Positions 38,397-50,075 of a stretch of 64,000 bases of DNA are shown here, one piece after another; positions within the stretch are counted from its first letter, which is position 1; every line of letters begins with the position of its first letter. The notes under the pieces were generated by a model that saw only the letters and a program-made list of their open reading frames with translations, was not told the origin of the DNA and ran no database searches. A program made the translations under genes and the position numbers. This DNA is from Sisyra terminalis. Its lineage: Eukaryota; Arthropoda; Insecta; Neuroptera; Sisyridae. The stretch is taken from the NCBI GenBank assembly GCA_958496175.1, contig OY292279.1, positions 14,074,001 to 14,138,000 on the forward strand. Reading direction: 5' to 3'.

Positions 38397-39678
38397 CAGG
38401 GGTGTCAAATTTAAAAGCTTACTTGGCCCAAAGAAACAATGCTTAACTTTAGGAGGGCCGCAAAAAGAAACCATTGTTCATTGGTTATTTTAAATGTTCA
38501 AACTAAAAAGAAACAAATATTTTTATTTTTAATAATACATTATAATAAAAATAATAAAGCTATACAGTAATTCCTCCGACTGCGTGATAGTTCCGTTCCC
38601 CAAAAATAGCGCGCAATACGAACACTAATTTGTATGAAAATGGGGGTTTGTAGGTTCAAAAAATTTCAAAAAAATTAATGAAAATTTGGGTTCAAACAAA
38701 AAGAACATTGTATTTATGTATTATAAACTCAAAAACAGAAATAACATCCTAAAACACAACTTAAATTAGCTCCAGTCGATATTTTTTTGTTAATTTAATT
38801 CCAAGATGGATTAATTTTCATTTTGTAGCCAAATTTTCATTATGGGCCGATTTATTCGCGAACTAAATTAAAAACAAAGTAGAAATTGCAGCGTTGCCAA
38901 ATTGGACGGTCCATAAAAGGACATGAGCCCGTAACTTTTAAAAAATAGTATCGTTAGTATGAATTTGTTTAAGAATATTTTGCAATTAAAAGAGATCAGC
39001 CACTGCTATATTCTGATGAGCTTAATTGCCTTTGAAAAAAAATATTTTTTTTACCAATCTTTTTCCTTAATTTTTTTTTCATAAAGAGCAAAAGCAGCTG
39101 TTAAATTTCTGCCGTAATAATTCTGTACCAACGAAGATAAAAATTTTAAAAATCGCGCAATTTAAAGCTTTAATCGTGCAGTATGAAAATTAGTATTAAA
39201 AGCTCAACTTGCGCAGTGGAAAACCACGCAATGAGAATCTGCGCCGTCGAAAGAATAACTGCATAAAGTTAAATTATTGTTTACATCCTAATATTTGACA
39301 TCTCTTCTTTGCTACTATCTTTCCTATTTCGGGAGAAATTTTATTGACCGAAACTACTTTCAAAGAAAAGAAGAATTTTACATTTTCGAAGAATTGACTA
39401 TGATATTTCTAAATCTGCGCAGTTGAAGAGATAACTGTATAAAATTCAATTATTGTTTACATTCTAATACTTGACATCTTATCTCTGTTACTATCTTTCC
39501 TTTTTTGGGAGAAATTTTATTGATCGATATTCCTTTCAAAGAAAAGAAGAATTTTATATTTTCGAAGAATTTACTATGATTTTTCTACTTTGCGTTGGAT
39601 ATATTGATTGGGTCGCAAAAATGTTCATTTCGGGCTACATACCATATGCGGCCCGCGGGCCGAAGTTTGACACCCCTG
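38397..39678. mobile_element. Non-autonomous hAT-type transposon with 13-bp perfect ends
   Basis: CAGGGGTGTCAAA at 38397-38409 is exactly inverted at 39666-39678. These ends match the CAGNGGT pattern of hAT elements. The flanking octamers TTTTAGAG (38389-38396) and CTTTAAAG (39679-39686) agree at six of eight positions, the 8-bp duplication size expected for hAT. The 1.28-kb interior has no transposase domain I recognise. It carries two tandem copies of a 176-bp unit, and a 110-bp stretch that recurs at 20.76 kb. GGCCC / GGGCCG blocks follow the ends, as is common in such elements. Confidence 0.88.
39238..39590 (+). repeat. Two 176-bp tandem units inside the hAT-type element
   Basis: Copies at 39238-39413 and 39414-39589 share TCTGCGC, AATTATTGTTTACATYCTAA, GGGAGAAATTTTATTGA, TTTCAAAGAAAAGAAGAATT and TTCGAAGAATT. 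A third copy may begin and end at once (TTTGCG near 39590). An internal duplication in a non-autonomous element. Confidence 0.88.
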
Positions 39679-40479
39679 CTTTAAAGTTTCATACTTTAAA
39701 ATGATGAAAAAGAATTCTTTTATATCAAGTGTTTGTTTTTAGGTCAATTTAGACTATTTTTCTCAAGTTGAAGTTGATATAACATACAAAAGTCTATGGT
39801 TACTTAAATCTGGAAAATCAAGCTTGTAACTCAACAGAATCGAACGGTTATTGAAGTCCGGAATTAATATAACAATAATTCAAAGGTACGATTGGATTCA
39901 AAAGATATTCCATGAATTAGTACGGAAAACATAATCTCTTAAATCTGCTGGATAATCACTTTCTCAATACTTATGAACCAGTTATTTTAAATTTTCCTTA
40001 ATTTTATTTAAGAAAACAAGTTAGTTTAAGATGTGAAGTATATATCAAGATGTGGTAGGATATGGTAGATATATCCTTCAAATTATACATTGATTTAAAC
40101 CTGAAAGAATGGAAATTAGTTTATGAAAATTGATAAAATCAGCAAAAACTTAGTTCAGAATTTATAGGAAGGTTAATTAAAAATTATCTTTTACGTGCAA
40201 TAATGAGGTATACTCAAAAATTTTAAATACCATTAGACGGAATAGATATCTGAACTATTCCAAATCGTTATAAGATAGCAATTGAAAAGTTTAGGTGCAA
40301 ACAAAATGGGGTAGGTATCATCTAGTTTTATCATAAAATGAAGCTTCTATTTCTAGAAATTTGTATTTGACCGAATGATTAATGGGTTGGAGATCAGAAA
40401 AAATCTCTTGGGAAGACACAGCCGTCTCTTCATATCGGTATACTGAAATAATAGTTAAAATGTAAGAAGATAAAGACGG

Positions 40480-40830
40480 GGCGCTAATCTCCAGGGTTTC
40501 GTTACGGAATCATCGCATGGTCGGATGAAGCGATCGGATGGGATGCACGATGTATATAGGGTGGTGATCATCATCGTATGGCTCTCTCCGGGTTTTAGAA
40601 TTCAGAAAGAAACAAGGTTAATTAAAGTGCCATGGCAGAGCAAAGTAATCAGTAGGGGCCGTGGGGCGCTTTGTGAGGCCCGCGCACACACCAGCTCGTT
40701 ATAAATCAAATGTGGTATGCCTGGTGGTGTCCATTTGAAAATAATTACATGTCACGGACGTCAGATAGTCAAAAAGAGAAAAAACCTCCAATCCAACCAC
40801 ACAACCAACAAAGACAACGTTCCAATCGAG
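40480..40830. promoter_or_regulatory. Strong GC-richer intronic island; enhancer or alternative promoter candidate
   Basis: One of the clearest islands in the intron: GGGGCGCTAATCTCCAGGGT (40479 on), CATCGCATGGTCGGATGAAG, GGGGCCGTGGGGCGCTTTGT (40655 on) and CACGGACGTCAGATAG. It includes TTATAAATCA (40699-40708), which on the gene strand reads TGATTTATAA. Antp in flies uses two promoters, so an internal promoter is a possibility. I see no convincing TATA-Inr-DPE set and no transcript evidence. Confidence 0.3.
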
Positions 40831-42552
40831 CACTTCTCAAAAAAAATATCCACCAAACAAATAAAATGAAATCCCAACTTAAATTTTAAAATTTCCCTTA
40901 TTTCTCCTCATATGATTAAAAATAGCAAACGCAATTAAAATATCTACGCGAAATCCATCCCTTAGAGCGGCACTAGAGTCATAAATTGTACAAATTACAA
41001 AAGAAAATTAATAAAAAATAAGTAAACTGAAATCAACTTCTCGTTACATACGTAACGGTAGTTTATAATATACAGAAACCAGTTTAAAAAAGACATTAGT
41101 TATCTGCTGGAATGGAGGTGCTCTCCTCCAGGAGCAAAATGGAGTTCAATTTGAGTTATTGATTTGTATGCGTGTATAGTACATTGTACTTTACGGAAAG
41201 TTTTCTCAATAAAAAACACAAATATTTTTCATGTTATTCAATAAAACATTGATTTAATAGCTCAATTGATTTCAAGCTATGAAAAATGAAAACAAATGAC
41301 CTTAAGTATTGCTGGAAATATAAATGTTTTGAAAACTAATTTTCAAAAGTATCCTTAGTTCAAAAATAGTTTAAGTTTAAACAAATTTAATCTACCTAAG
41401 CTTGCAACCATAAAATTTTATTCCATTAAAAAAGAAAATATATTATCCTTGCGTTCTTTAAAATTTATAAATTTAGACTTTGGCAAATTGGCATTCTTGA
41501 GCTTTTTTATCCCTCTTTAGACTTTTGATTTTTGTTTTGAAATAGTTTCTTTGCAAACTTTATAAGAAAAACCAATAATTATTAATGAAGATAATATTTC
41601 AAATGTTTGACTTTCGCAATTTTTAACAATATTAAGGGAATCGGAAAGTGATGTAAGTTTTGAATCTATAGAAAATGAATTGTCAATTATCGGCTTATGG
41701 GTTTTACTTAAGTCGTACCTAAGACATTTTATGATTAGAGTGACATGATAAATTGCAAAAGATTAAAAAATATTAATTATTTTTAAATTTATATAGAAAT
41801 GGTTATATTAATACCAGAACCAGAAGAAATAAAAATTCGGAATTGTATACTCTCCAATTTTCACAGCATAGTAATAAACAATGTGGAACATGGTGGGTGA
41901 TAATGCTTTATCCACGATAACTGTCCTAAGTTGAACCATGGAATTTCAATTTATTTCATTCACTACAAAACTCGCTTAGTAATAAAAAAAATTGAAATCG
42001 AAGTCAAAAATTATATATCCAGATATTTTGCTTAGTTACTCATAAAATGTTATTAAATTGATATTAAAAATTTGTATTTTATTATAGATATCTAAAGACT
42101 GATGATATTGACACTGAATTTATAATTGATACAAAATTAAAGCTTCTTTAAAAGTTTTAAGTTAAGAAAACATTACTTAGTTTAGCTAAACTAAAGGTTT
42201 CAATTGATGAAACAGAATAAAGAAAAAATAGAACATCAAAGTAAAGTTATAGTTTACTATTTTTGAAGCACACGATATAAGAGCTTTTAATTATATTTGT
42301 GAAGTTCTGTTTTGTAATATTATGTATAAAGTTATTCTTGTTCTATATACCATAATAAATGCCAACATTTTTCATAATTGATTGTTATGATTGATTTTTT
42401 TTGGACGTTTTATTTATGATCTATGATTATTCTTATTTGGCCGGTACCATTGTTGGCAACTATGCAAAATATTTTTATGATTTTTTTTTGTACCAAATTT
42501 TATAGCAATAATAAGTTAATGCTAATGTTAAAAAAATAATATTCAAAATTAA

Positions 42553-42575
42553 AACAGTGGTTCGCAACTTATAAA
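42553..42575 (+). repeat. Possible isolated hAT-like end
   Basis: CAGTGGTTCGCAACTT resembles hAT termini of the CAGTGGTTCTCAACC type. No matching inverted end was found nearby, so this is a weak, possibly chance, match. Confidence 0.2.
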
Positions 42576-43094
42576 CTCGTTGATAAATAGACAGAGTAAT
42601 GCTTTGTTTTCTAAACCAACATGTTTAAAAATTTTGTGTATTAATGTTAAATTAAGAAAACTAAATTACTCTTCGGTTCCCTTAATAACTAAGAATACCT
42701 AAAAGCTCAAATTGTTAAATGGAATAATGATAAAATAGAACATCCTAGTAAAATATTTATTCATAGGTAGACTGGTGGTTTGTTTTCTATGAAAAGATCA
42801 AGAAAAACATTTTCTTGCATTAATTAGATATAAATTTCCTCTAATCCTGTACACTGTAAAAATTCATTATAAGTTCTTTCTAAATAGAGTGTTACCATAC
42901 TGTAAATTTAATTTTATCGATGTAGTTGCGTTGTTTATGTTTCAATAAACTTTCCCAGATTATTTTTTCTTTGGTTTATAATTTAACACTTTCTTACCAT
43001 TCTAGCCTTTTGTATTTTCCTTCTTGTACTCTCTTTTCATTGTAAGTACTCCAAGTTTAATATATAATTTGATAGTTTGATTTTAAAAGGATTT

Positions 43095-43172
43095 TTTTTT
43101 TGTAAATCAAAAAGCAATAGATCCAATTTTGTTTTCAATTTGGGACTTCCCTCACTTTGATTTACAAAAAAA
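43095..43172. repeat. Small inverted repeat
   Basis: TTTTTTTGTAAATCAAA (43095-43111) is the exact reverse complement of TTTGATTTACAAAAAAA (43156-43172), with a 44-bp loop. Perhaps a MITE remnant; no target-site duplication was identified. Confidence 0.75.
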
Positions 43173-43899
43173 TATTTTAACTATTTAGTGTATTTTATCA
43201 TACAAGCAAGGAATTTAAAATCTTTTTAAATATTTCAATTTTCTCTCTTTCAGTCTACCAAAATATTTTAAATTATCAATTGATGTACCTGTGTTGATAT
43301 TAATACGCCTTAAAGGTAGGAAAAATTGGATTTTTCTTTATGCAAAGTTAAATACTTAATTATAGTAGAAATACTTAGTGGTCATAAAATTGTACGACGA
43401 ATTCTTACATTGTCATCGAGAGTAAGAAGATGTGCTAAAATTCAGCACAATAAAGTGCTAAGAAGTAGGTGGAAAATGAGATTATTAATTCCGTATCTTA
43501 CAAACAGTGATTCCAATTATAAATTACATTTTTCAAAATCGTTTAATATTCTCAGGTTGATCAAACAAGTACAAGTAGTACCATTAATAACGTGAAAAAA
43601 GAACTAAAATATTTTTTTTTTCTGTTAGGCCAAGTCTTTTTATTCAAGAAACTTCTAAATAAGGATGTTTAATTTCTATGAGATAAAACGAATCTTGAAT
43701 CAATTCTACTCTTTTAATCAATACCAATTTAATGAGTGGATTTATTTGTTAAAAGTTTGAAGAGTTTAACAAAATTTTAAGGATTGTTAAAGTAAAAATA
43801 AATGTTCTTCTTTTGAAATCTTATCTAAGATTACGGTTGTTAAAAAGGGCAATTTTCTAAGTTTCGCAAAAACGTCGGTATTAAAGGTTATGAATATTT

Positions 43900-44420
43900 G
43901 CTGATAATGTGAGAGAAAATCACTTTAGCCATCCATGCAGCACTGTGGGCCAGGCTTTAGTTACTAATTAGGAACGCTGTCACATTGCATGATGGATGAT
44001 ATCCGAATGCTGGGCGTCCATCCTCTTTGTACGGAATCAATCAGACTGTGCCGCCACTTCATAATCACATCATTGAAAATGATCACATTCTAAGTGATTC
44101 CGTCTCACAACATTATAAGTAAAATGTCGTACCCTCGTCAACATCCCTCTGGAATTATATCACCAACGTAGGGATCGAAAACCTTCAACCTACCAAAACC
44201 TACTCTAACATACACCAATGCCATCCTCTACAACCGATCAAATCCCAAATCGACCGTTGTCATGGCCGCTATGGCATTTCCAAACATTTTTTTTTACCAA
44301 AACCACCCGAATTCAAAAAGAACAACAAAAAAAACGTCTTCGGTAATTTCGAAGCGACTCTTGCATGGCATGCCCGTCTATACATACATCAGATAATCGG
44401 AAAGAAAAAGCCAGAGGGCC
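43900..44420. promoter_or_regulatory. Intronic island, enhancer candidate
   Basis: A long less AT-rich stretch: GCCATCCATGCAGCACTGTG (43928 on), ACTAATTAGGAACGCTGTCA, CGAATGCTGGGCGTCCATCC, CCGCCACTTCATAATCACAT and CGACCGTTGTCATGGCCGCT (44251 on). It contains TAATTA homeodomain cores and an ATGGCCGC Pho-like core. No ORF or repeat ends. Composition plus position in a Hox intron is the argument. Confidence 0.3.
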
Positions 44421-44829
44421 GGCCTATCGGCCCTTTGCTCCAAAATTGCTTTTTGATTGCGTAACGTGAAATTAATATTATATTTTCGAAGCGTAAACAC
44501 AATGTAATTTATCCAATTAAAAAGAAATCAAGGGGGACGCCATTAAACTAAACTCGAACTCTCCTTCACCTTACATCCATCCCTTATTCGCTTAGAATAA
44601 TAACAATAATTCGTTCAAGCCATATTATTCTCTTGCCTCCTTTCAATTTTCTGAATATTAAATGAAAAAACCTAAAAAATACAACCGAAAAAATCCGGAA
44701 AATTAGCGAAATGTTCTTTTAACGATTTCCAATCAAATGGCAAATAAACAAAAATAAATTATAAGGCATTATAACGTTGATTTTGCATGACGTGCTTTAC
44801 ACAATAGACAAATCAACATCTTGGCATTG

Positions 44830-45060
44830 TGATGAAAAAATCCGTGAGCGATTCCAATAGATATGGCGTGTATATGTGTTTCAAATCCAAATGGAACAAA
44901 AAGCCAAGATATTTCTGTTGTAATGTCGGGATAAAAAGGGACGTTTGCAGTCAATATATCTTTGTCAGTGGCGGCTTTTGTGTCGCCTGTCGTATATATG
45001 ATGGCTCTGTCATCAATGGCTGGCTGAACTTAAAAAATAACTTGTAATTATTATTCTTTG
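44830..45060. other. Less AT-rich patch in the intron
   Basis: Overlapping 60-70 codon openings on both strands (plus 44829-45047, minus 44769-44954) have no recognised domain and mirror each other, so at least one is a shadow. Probably continuous with the 43.9-44.4 kb conserved-looking sequence. Confidence 0.2.
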
Positions 45061-45226
45061 TCTTGGATTTCCGATTTCTAAACTTTCATCGCTGCCTCGA
45101 AAAAAAAAGTTCAGAAAAAAAAATGTTTATAATGAGATATTAATGATTTCAGATACAAAATCAAAGCTTTGCGAGTGAAATTTTTATGGAAATTAAAAAC
45201 AAAAAGTCGTTATTATAATTACAAAA

Positions 45227-45253
45227 ATGATTTATAATGCGGCTATAAATCAT
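45227..45253. promoter_or_regulatory. Perfect palindrome of two Exd/Hox-like sites
   Basis: ATGATTTATA (45227-45236) is followed after seven bases by its exact reverse complement TATAAATCAT (45244-45253). Each arm contains TGATTTAT, which fits the Exd/Hox composite consensus TGATNNAT. Two facing sites separated by ATGCGGC could bind paired complexes. In AT-rich DNA single matches are expected by chance; the exact pairing is what stands out. Confidence 0.35.
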
Positions 45254-48199
45254 AAAATATAAACCGAATAAATTAAAGAGTTTTTTTTCCTTTTTAAATT
45301 AAGAAATAATAGATTTTATGTAATATCTAAAGAAAATTATGATAAAATTTAGAATAAGATACAAACATTTTCTTTGCATTGTATTTTTTTCTTTAAAATT
45401 TAATTTGTTTCACTTTACAAAGAACACAAAAGTATTCAGGGTAAAATTATTTTATGTGTGTGAAAAACTATCAAATTGATAAGAGGAAAACTTTCACTAT
45501 AGATTTGGAAACTTATCCTTTAACATAAGGACTGTTGGGAGTATCGTAATTTTCCAAATAAAACAGAAAATATTTTGGAAAACATTTTACAAAAGATATT
45601 TCAAAATTTGTTACTCCAGAATCATAACCTATTAATACTTATTCCTTACTCCTACAACTTAAAATTATTTATAAGACAATAGAACCTTCGGTTCCGTAGA
45701 ACCACTTGGAATCGTTGACCAAATGAATGAAAAGTTAAACATTGATAGTCCTTAAATTTTAAAGTAAAAAAAGCAGAAAATAGTTTCCATTATTAAACTT
45801 TGTTGGTCGGTAGGTTATTTAGAGCCTAGAATGTATGTTTAGGATATAAAATAAATAAATTTGAAAAAAAAAAATAACCAAATTTATAAAATTTCACATG
45901 ACAAAATATCCCAGAAAAGGACATAAAAAAACCTAGCTATTTTTATTAAGTTTTCAACCAAAAATTTCTGTTAAGTATCTATCCTAATCTATTCCTCCCT
46001 AATTTTGCTAAATAAATATTTTTCGAATCAACGTAATATGAAATCTTATTAGATTATCCCATAGTTTTTTTTGGTTTTCTAATTCTAGAAATGAATACAC
46101 AATATTTACTGTTTCGATACGATTTATTTTGGTATATAAGAACCTTTTGATCTATTACCTGCTTCCATTTCTCAGAAAGCCTTCTTCCCAAAAATTTTGT
46201 GATTTTTAGACTAAAATTATTCACGGAGATGTGATTTTCATCAAGAAAGCACATGACCACATACTGCAATACCAGTAAAAATAGCTCCCATAGTTTGAAT
46301 GGGATGTTTTTCCGCATTAAGCATACTTCTCAAATCTTTCTCCATCTAATTATTACTTCTTTTTATCCATAAAAGAATATTTATCTTAATAAGTTCTTTA
46401 AATTTATTAGCAAAATAAAAACGCATTTTTTGTAATCCAAAACACAAAAGCTTTGGAAAGAAGGCATTATGAAGTTTTCTAAGAGATGTAAAAAGATAAC
46501 ATTTTTCTTTTTGATATAAAAAATTTATCAAAATTTCTTTTGAATTAAATAAATAGGTTGAATTATTATTTTTTTCAATGCAAACAAATATTTGGTAGTA
46601 AATATTGTCAATGACTTCTGCAAGAAAACTAGAAATAAGGAAAATTGAAAATGATTTACATCTCAGTAAAATAATCATCACTAAATATTGAAGTTTCGTT
46701 AGAAGAAGCTAGCAACTAGTAAACGACATATTACTAACATAAAAATCGTTTGTTTAACTATCTAAAAGCTAGAACAAAGCATGTTGCATCAAAATTATTA
46801 AAAAATTGCAACCTAACTAAAAAACTACTAAAAGAAGGGAAAAAAATCATGATAGTCTACAATATAGCACTACAATTTAGAATAACTGGAATTCCTTTGG
46901 TAGAGTAATCAGGAAAAATTTCATTTATGAATAATTTTGTAGGCAAAAGAAAAGTTAAATATTTTTGCTTGTTCTAATATTATTAACTTAGAAATGAGAA
47001 ATTTAGTTTCCAAAGAAATATCATCTAACAAGATGGTAAAGAAAATAATCTTTTGGATGATTTTTTATTTGTGATTTGATTTTTCACTAAAACTTTTACC
47101 TAGTAACTAGAAAAAGTTTTTCTTTGATAGTAGCTATAATTTCTCAGATAAAAATTTTACAATTTTTTGCAATTGAATTGCATTGAATTCAGTACTACTG
47201 AATGTTATGTACACAGCGACAGTCAACAATTACGATTATAGGGATTTCCTCCATTTCCTTAACCCTTGGAGTGCTGGGAACCGCTATCGCGGTCCTCTTG
47301 CCTCTTGCGAAGAGTATCGGGAGTGCGAAAGCGCTTTTCCTGCAATTTCACTGTTAAATGAAAATTGAATTTCTAATTTAACTCATATTGTGTAAAAAAA
47401 TTCGTCAAAAAATAAATTAAAAATGGTGAAACTACAAATAACAGTTTTCTGTAAGTTTTGAATATTTATCTTCACTGGAATTAAGACATATTTTTTTCCA
47501 AAACTTCTCCAAAATTAGCTAAAATGCCTCAGAAACTTATAGCATAGGATCTAGAAAATCGGTTCGTTTTCAAAGGGATAAATATACAATCATATAAAGT
47601 GATGTAGAAACAAAACTAATGAATATTAGTACTAGTATTTCATGCAAGCATAACAATTGGTTTCCTTAATTTGAAAGAATTATACAATCCTTTGAACTAT
47701 TAATATAAGATTCGAGAATATGTTTTGTCAATTGAGTTTTTCTCATAGAATATTGCTATACCCATATGTGTTAATAAGGGCAAAATATGTTTTTCTATAA
47801 CATAGGAGTAATCTCAAATAATATAAGAAAATTAAGTTGAATAATAGATGGCAAAAATGAAAAACCAATTTTATAGAAATATAATAAATTTTTGAAATAA
47901 CATTAAAAAAAAAACAAAAATAATTACTAATAGTTTGCTTTCAAATTGGTATTTCTTTTTTTACTAGAAAAACGAAACAATTACTCCTATGCTTTTCTTT
48001 CAATTGCGTAAACGGCATTGATAAATTTCTTTTTAATTTGTAAAAATAATAAATTATGATATGTCTCGGCCAGTGAAAGCTCGTATTTTTTGATTACGAC
48101 TAAAAACCTCCCATGTTACATTGCTGGAAACAATAGGAACCAAACATTGATATTTAGTTTTACGTTTGAACGATCACAAAATTTAAGGCCATAATTCCC

Positions 48200-48720
48200 T
48201 GTCACTTTCACCTAAACTAAACTGAAAAAGCACAAAAAATTGCGAATGTTTCCAATCGGGCGAAATACAATCGAAATTAGGCAAAAAAGCGTATACGGCG
48301 GCTAAACCGTCCCTAATAGTCTGTTTCTCTGCTCCGTATCAAGAATATAAAACAATCCAGAAACGGGATGTTCCTGTATGAGAAACAGGAGCGGCGAGCA
48401 GGCCTGAAATATAGACATATATATTATTATGGGCTCAACTAGCGACATCGAGAGTGGAGAGAGATCCCGTATTCCCGTTTTCCCATTTACTGTGCTGTAT
48501 TCTGCTCGTAAATGTAACCTTGGCCAGAAGTGGCTCATAAATTGTGAATCAACAAGTCGCCCATATAACCGCCACTCTGTGTGTACCATCCACCCCCTTA
48601 ACAGGGGCTTTATGTTGTTATTACTCGGTACTTATGGTGGTTCTAACCTCGAGCTCTTACCTCAACAGCCCTGTATAAAACATAACCCAACAAAATATAT
48701 TACGATCTGTATCGTTTTCG
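48200..48720. promoter_or_regulatory. Less AT-rich intronic island, enhancer candidate
   Basis: GCGTATACGGCGGCTAAACC (48290 on), GGAGCGGCGAGCAGGCCTGA, CGACATCGAGAGTGGAGAGA and CACCCCCTTAACAGGGGC (about 48591-48608, an imperfect palindrome). Openings of 95 and 99 codons on opposite strands overlap and show no domain, so I do not call a gene. Confidence 0.25.
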
Positions 48721-49892
48721 TTTCGTAACGTTTCCCAAATCTAAAATTGAAATAAAAACTACTTTTTACCTAATTATTTTTTTATTTTTTTTGGTAATTT
48801 CTTTACAGGATAACACGAATTCCTGAAACGTTATCTAACTTAATCAAATACTTCCTAGATAAAAATTATAAGTTTCCATATGCAAATTTCGATACTTAAG
48901 TGTTTTATCGAAAGATTCCATATAATTAGCATTTATTGCATAATTCATTTGGCTTATTTTCATCCCATATAAGTGCCTTTCAATACCGATGGTTTGAATG
49001 CCAATCCAAGGCCTCATCAATAAAATTGAAATCAAAGAGTCATAAAAATATTCACACAGAAGACGCGTGCATTTTGATATGCAATTTTCACCATTTAAAT
49101 CAAATCAATGACGATGTTTAAAATTTTAATGACCGGACGACACGATCATCGTAAAATAACGCGTATGAGTATTTAATGACAATATGTCCCCAATGCATTT
49201 TTATGCATTTTATAAGTAATGCACAAGTTGCATGTGCTGGTCTGCTAAATAACTTAATATAAGAGACGACAGAGAAAAAAATTTCACCAACAAGCAACAA
49301 TTGACTTAGACGAACGAAGACGGACGCGTATTTTTCAAATTATGATCATGCGGCCGATATTGAAAACTATAATTATTGTATATGTATATATATAGGGAAA
49401 ATTGCAAAATTTTATCTCAATAACATACGAGGAAATTGCTGCGTTTAAAGTGAGATTATTTCTCTATAGTTATGAAAAAAGAGTAGACACTTAATTTCAA
49501 ATACAAGTAAGACAAGTCCCAAAGCCAAAACTTGAAACTCATAATACTTATGCAAACTTTAGATTGTTATAATTCAATATGATTAAAGGTATTATAAGTT
49601 AATGTATTAATAACAGATATTGAAAATTAAAATCAAATACTTAGTCTTACAATTATTTAACGATGGAATCTTGTCTACATTCACGAAATGTATAAAAGAA
49701 TTTTTAACTATACAAAAATTAACATTGGCAACTAAATAACTACACTATTTCATAGTCAAATTAAAGTTTTATGGAATGTAATAGATTTGTCTGATAGATT
49801 TTTTAACTAAACAAATATTCCTTTTAACTATTTATTGCCAAATTATAATTTCTTGTTATATAGTTTTATTTTTATATATTACTTATATATTA

Positions 49893-50075
49893 ATGTTTGA
49901 CATTATTATTAGCATTGATATAGTTATAATAGACTTATATTATATTATTATATTACTAATATATATTATATTATTATATTATTATATACTTATATTATTC
50001 TTATTGCTACTGTTGATTGTTTTTGTGAATGTTGTTATAGCTATAAGAATTACTATTATTGTTATTGTTGCTATT
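49893..50075. repeat. Low-complexity TATTA-rich sequence
   Basis: Repeated TATTA / ATATTAT units produce a Leu/Ile/Tyr-only 63-codon opening on the plus strand that is certainly spurious. Confidence 0.85.

Noticed and set aside
46346..46681. 111-codon minus-strand ORF in the Antp intron
   Set aside because: No domain, low complexity, and no supporting gene structure.
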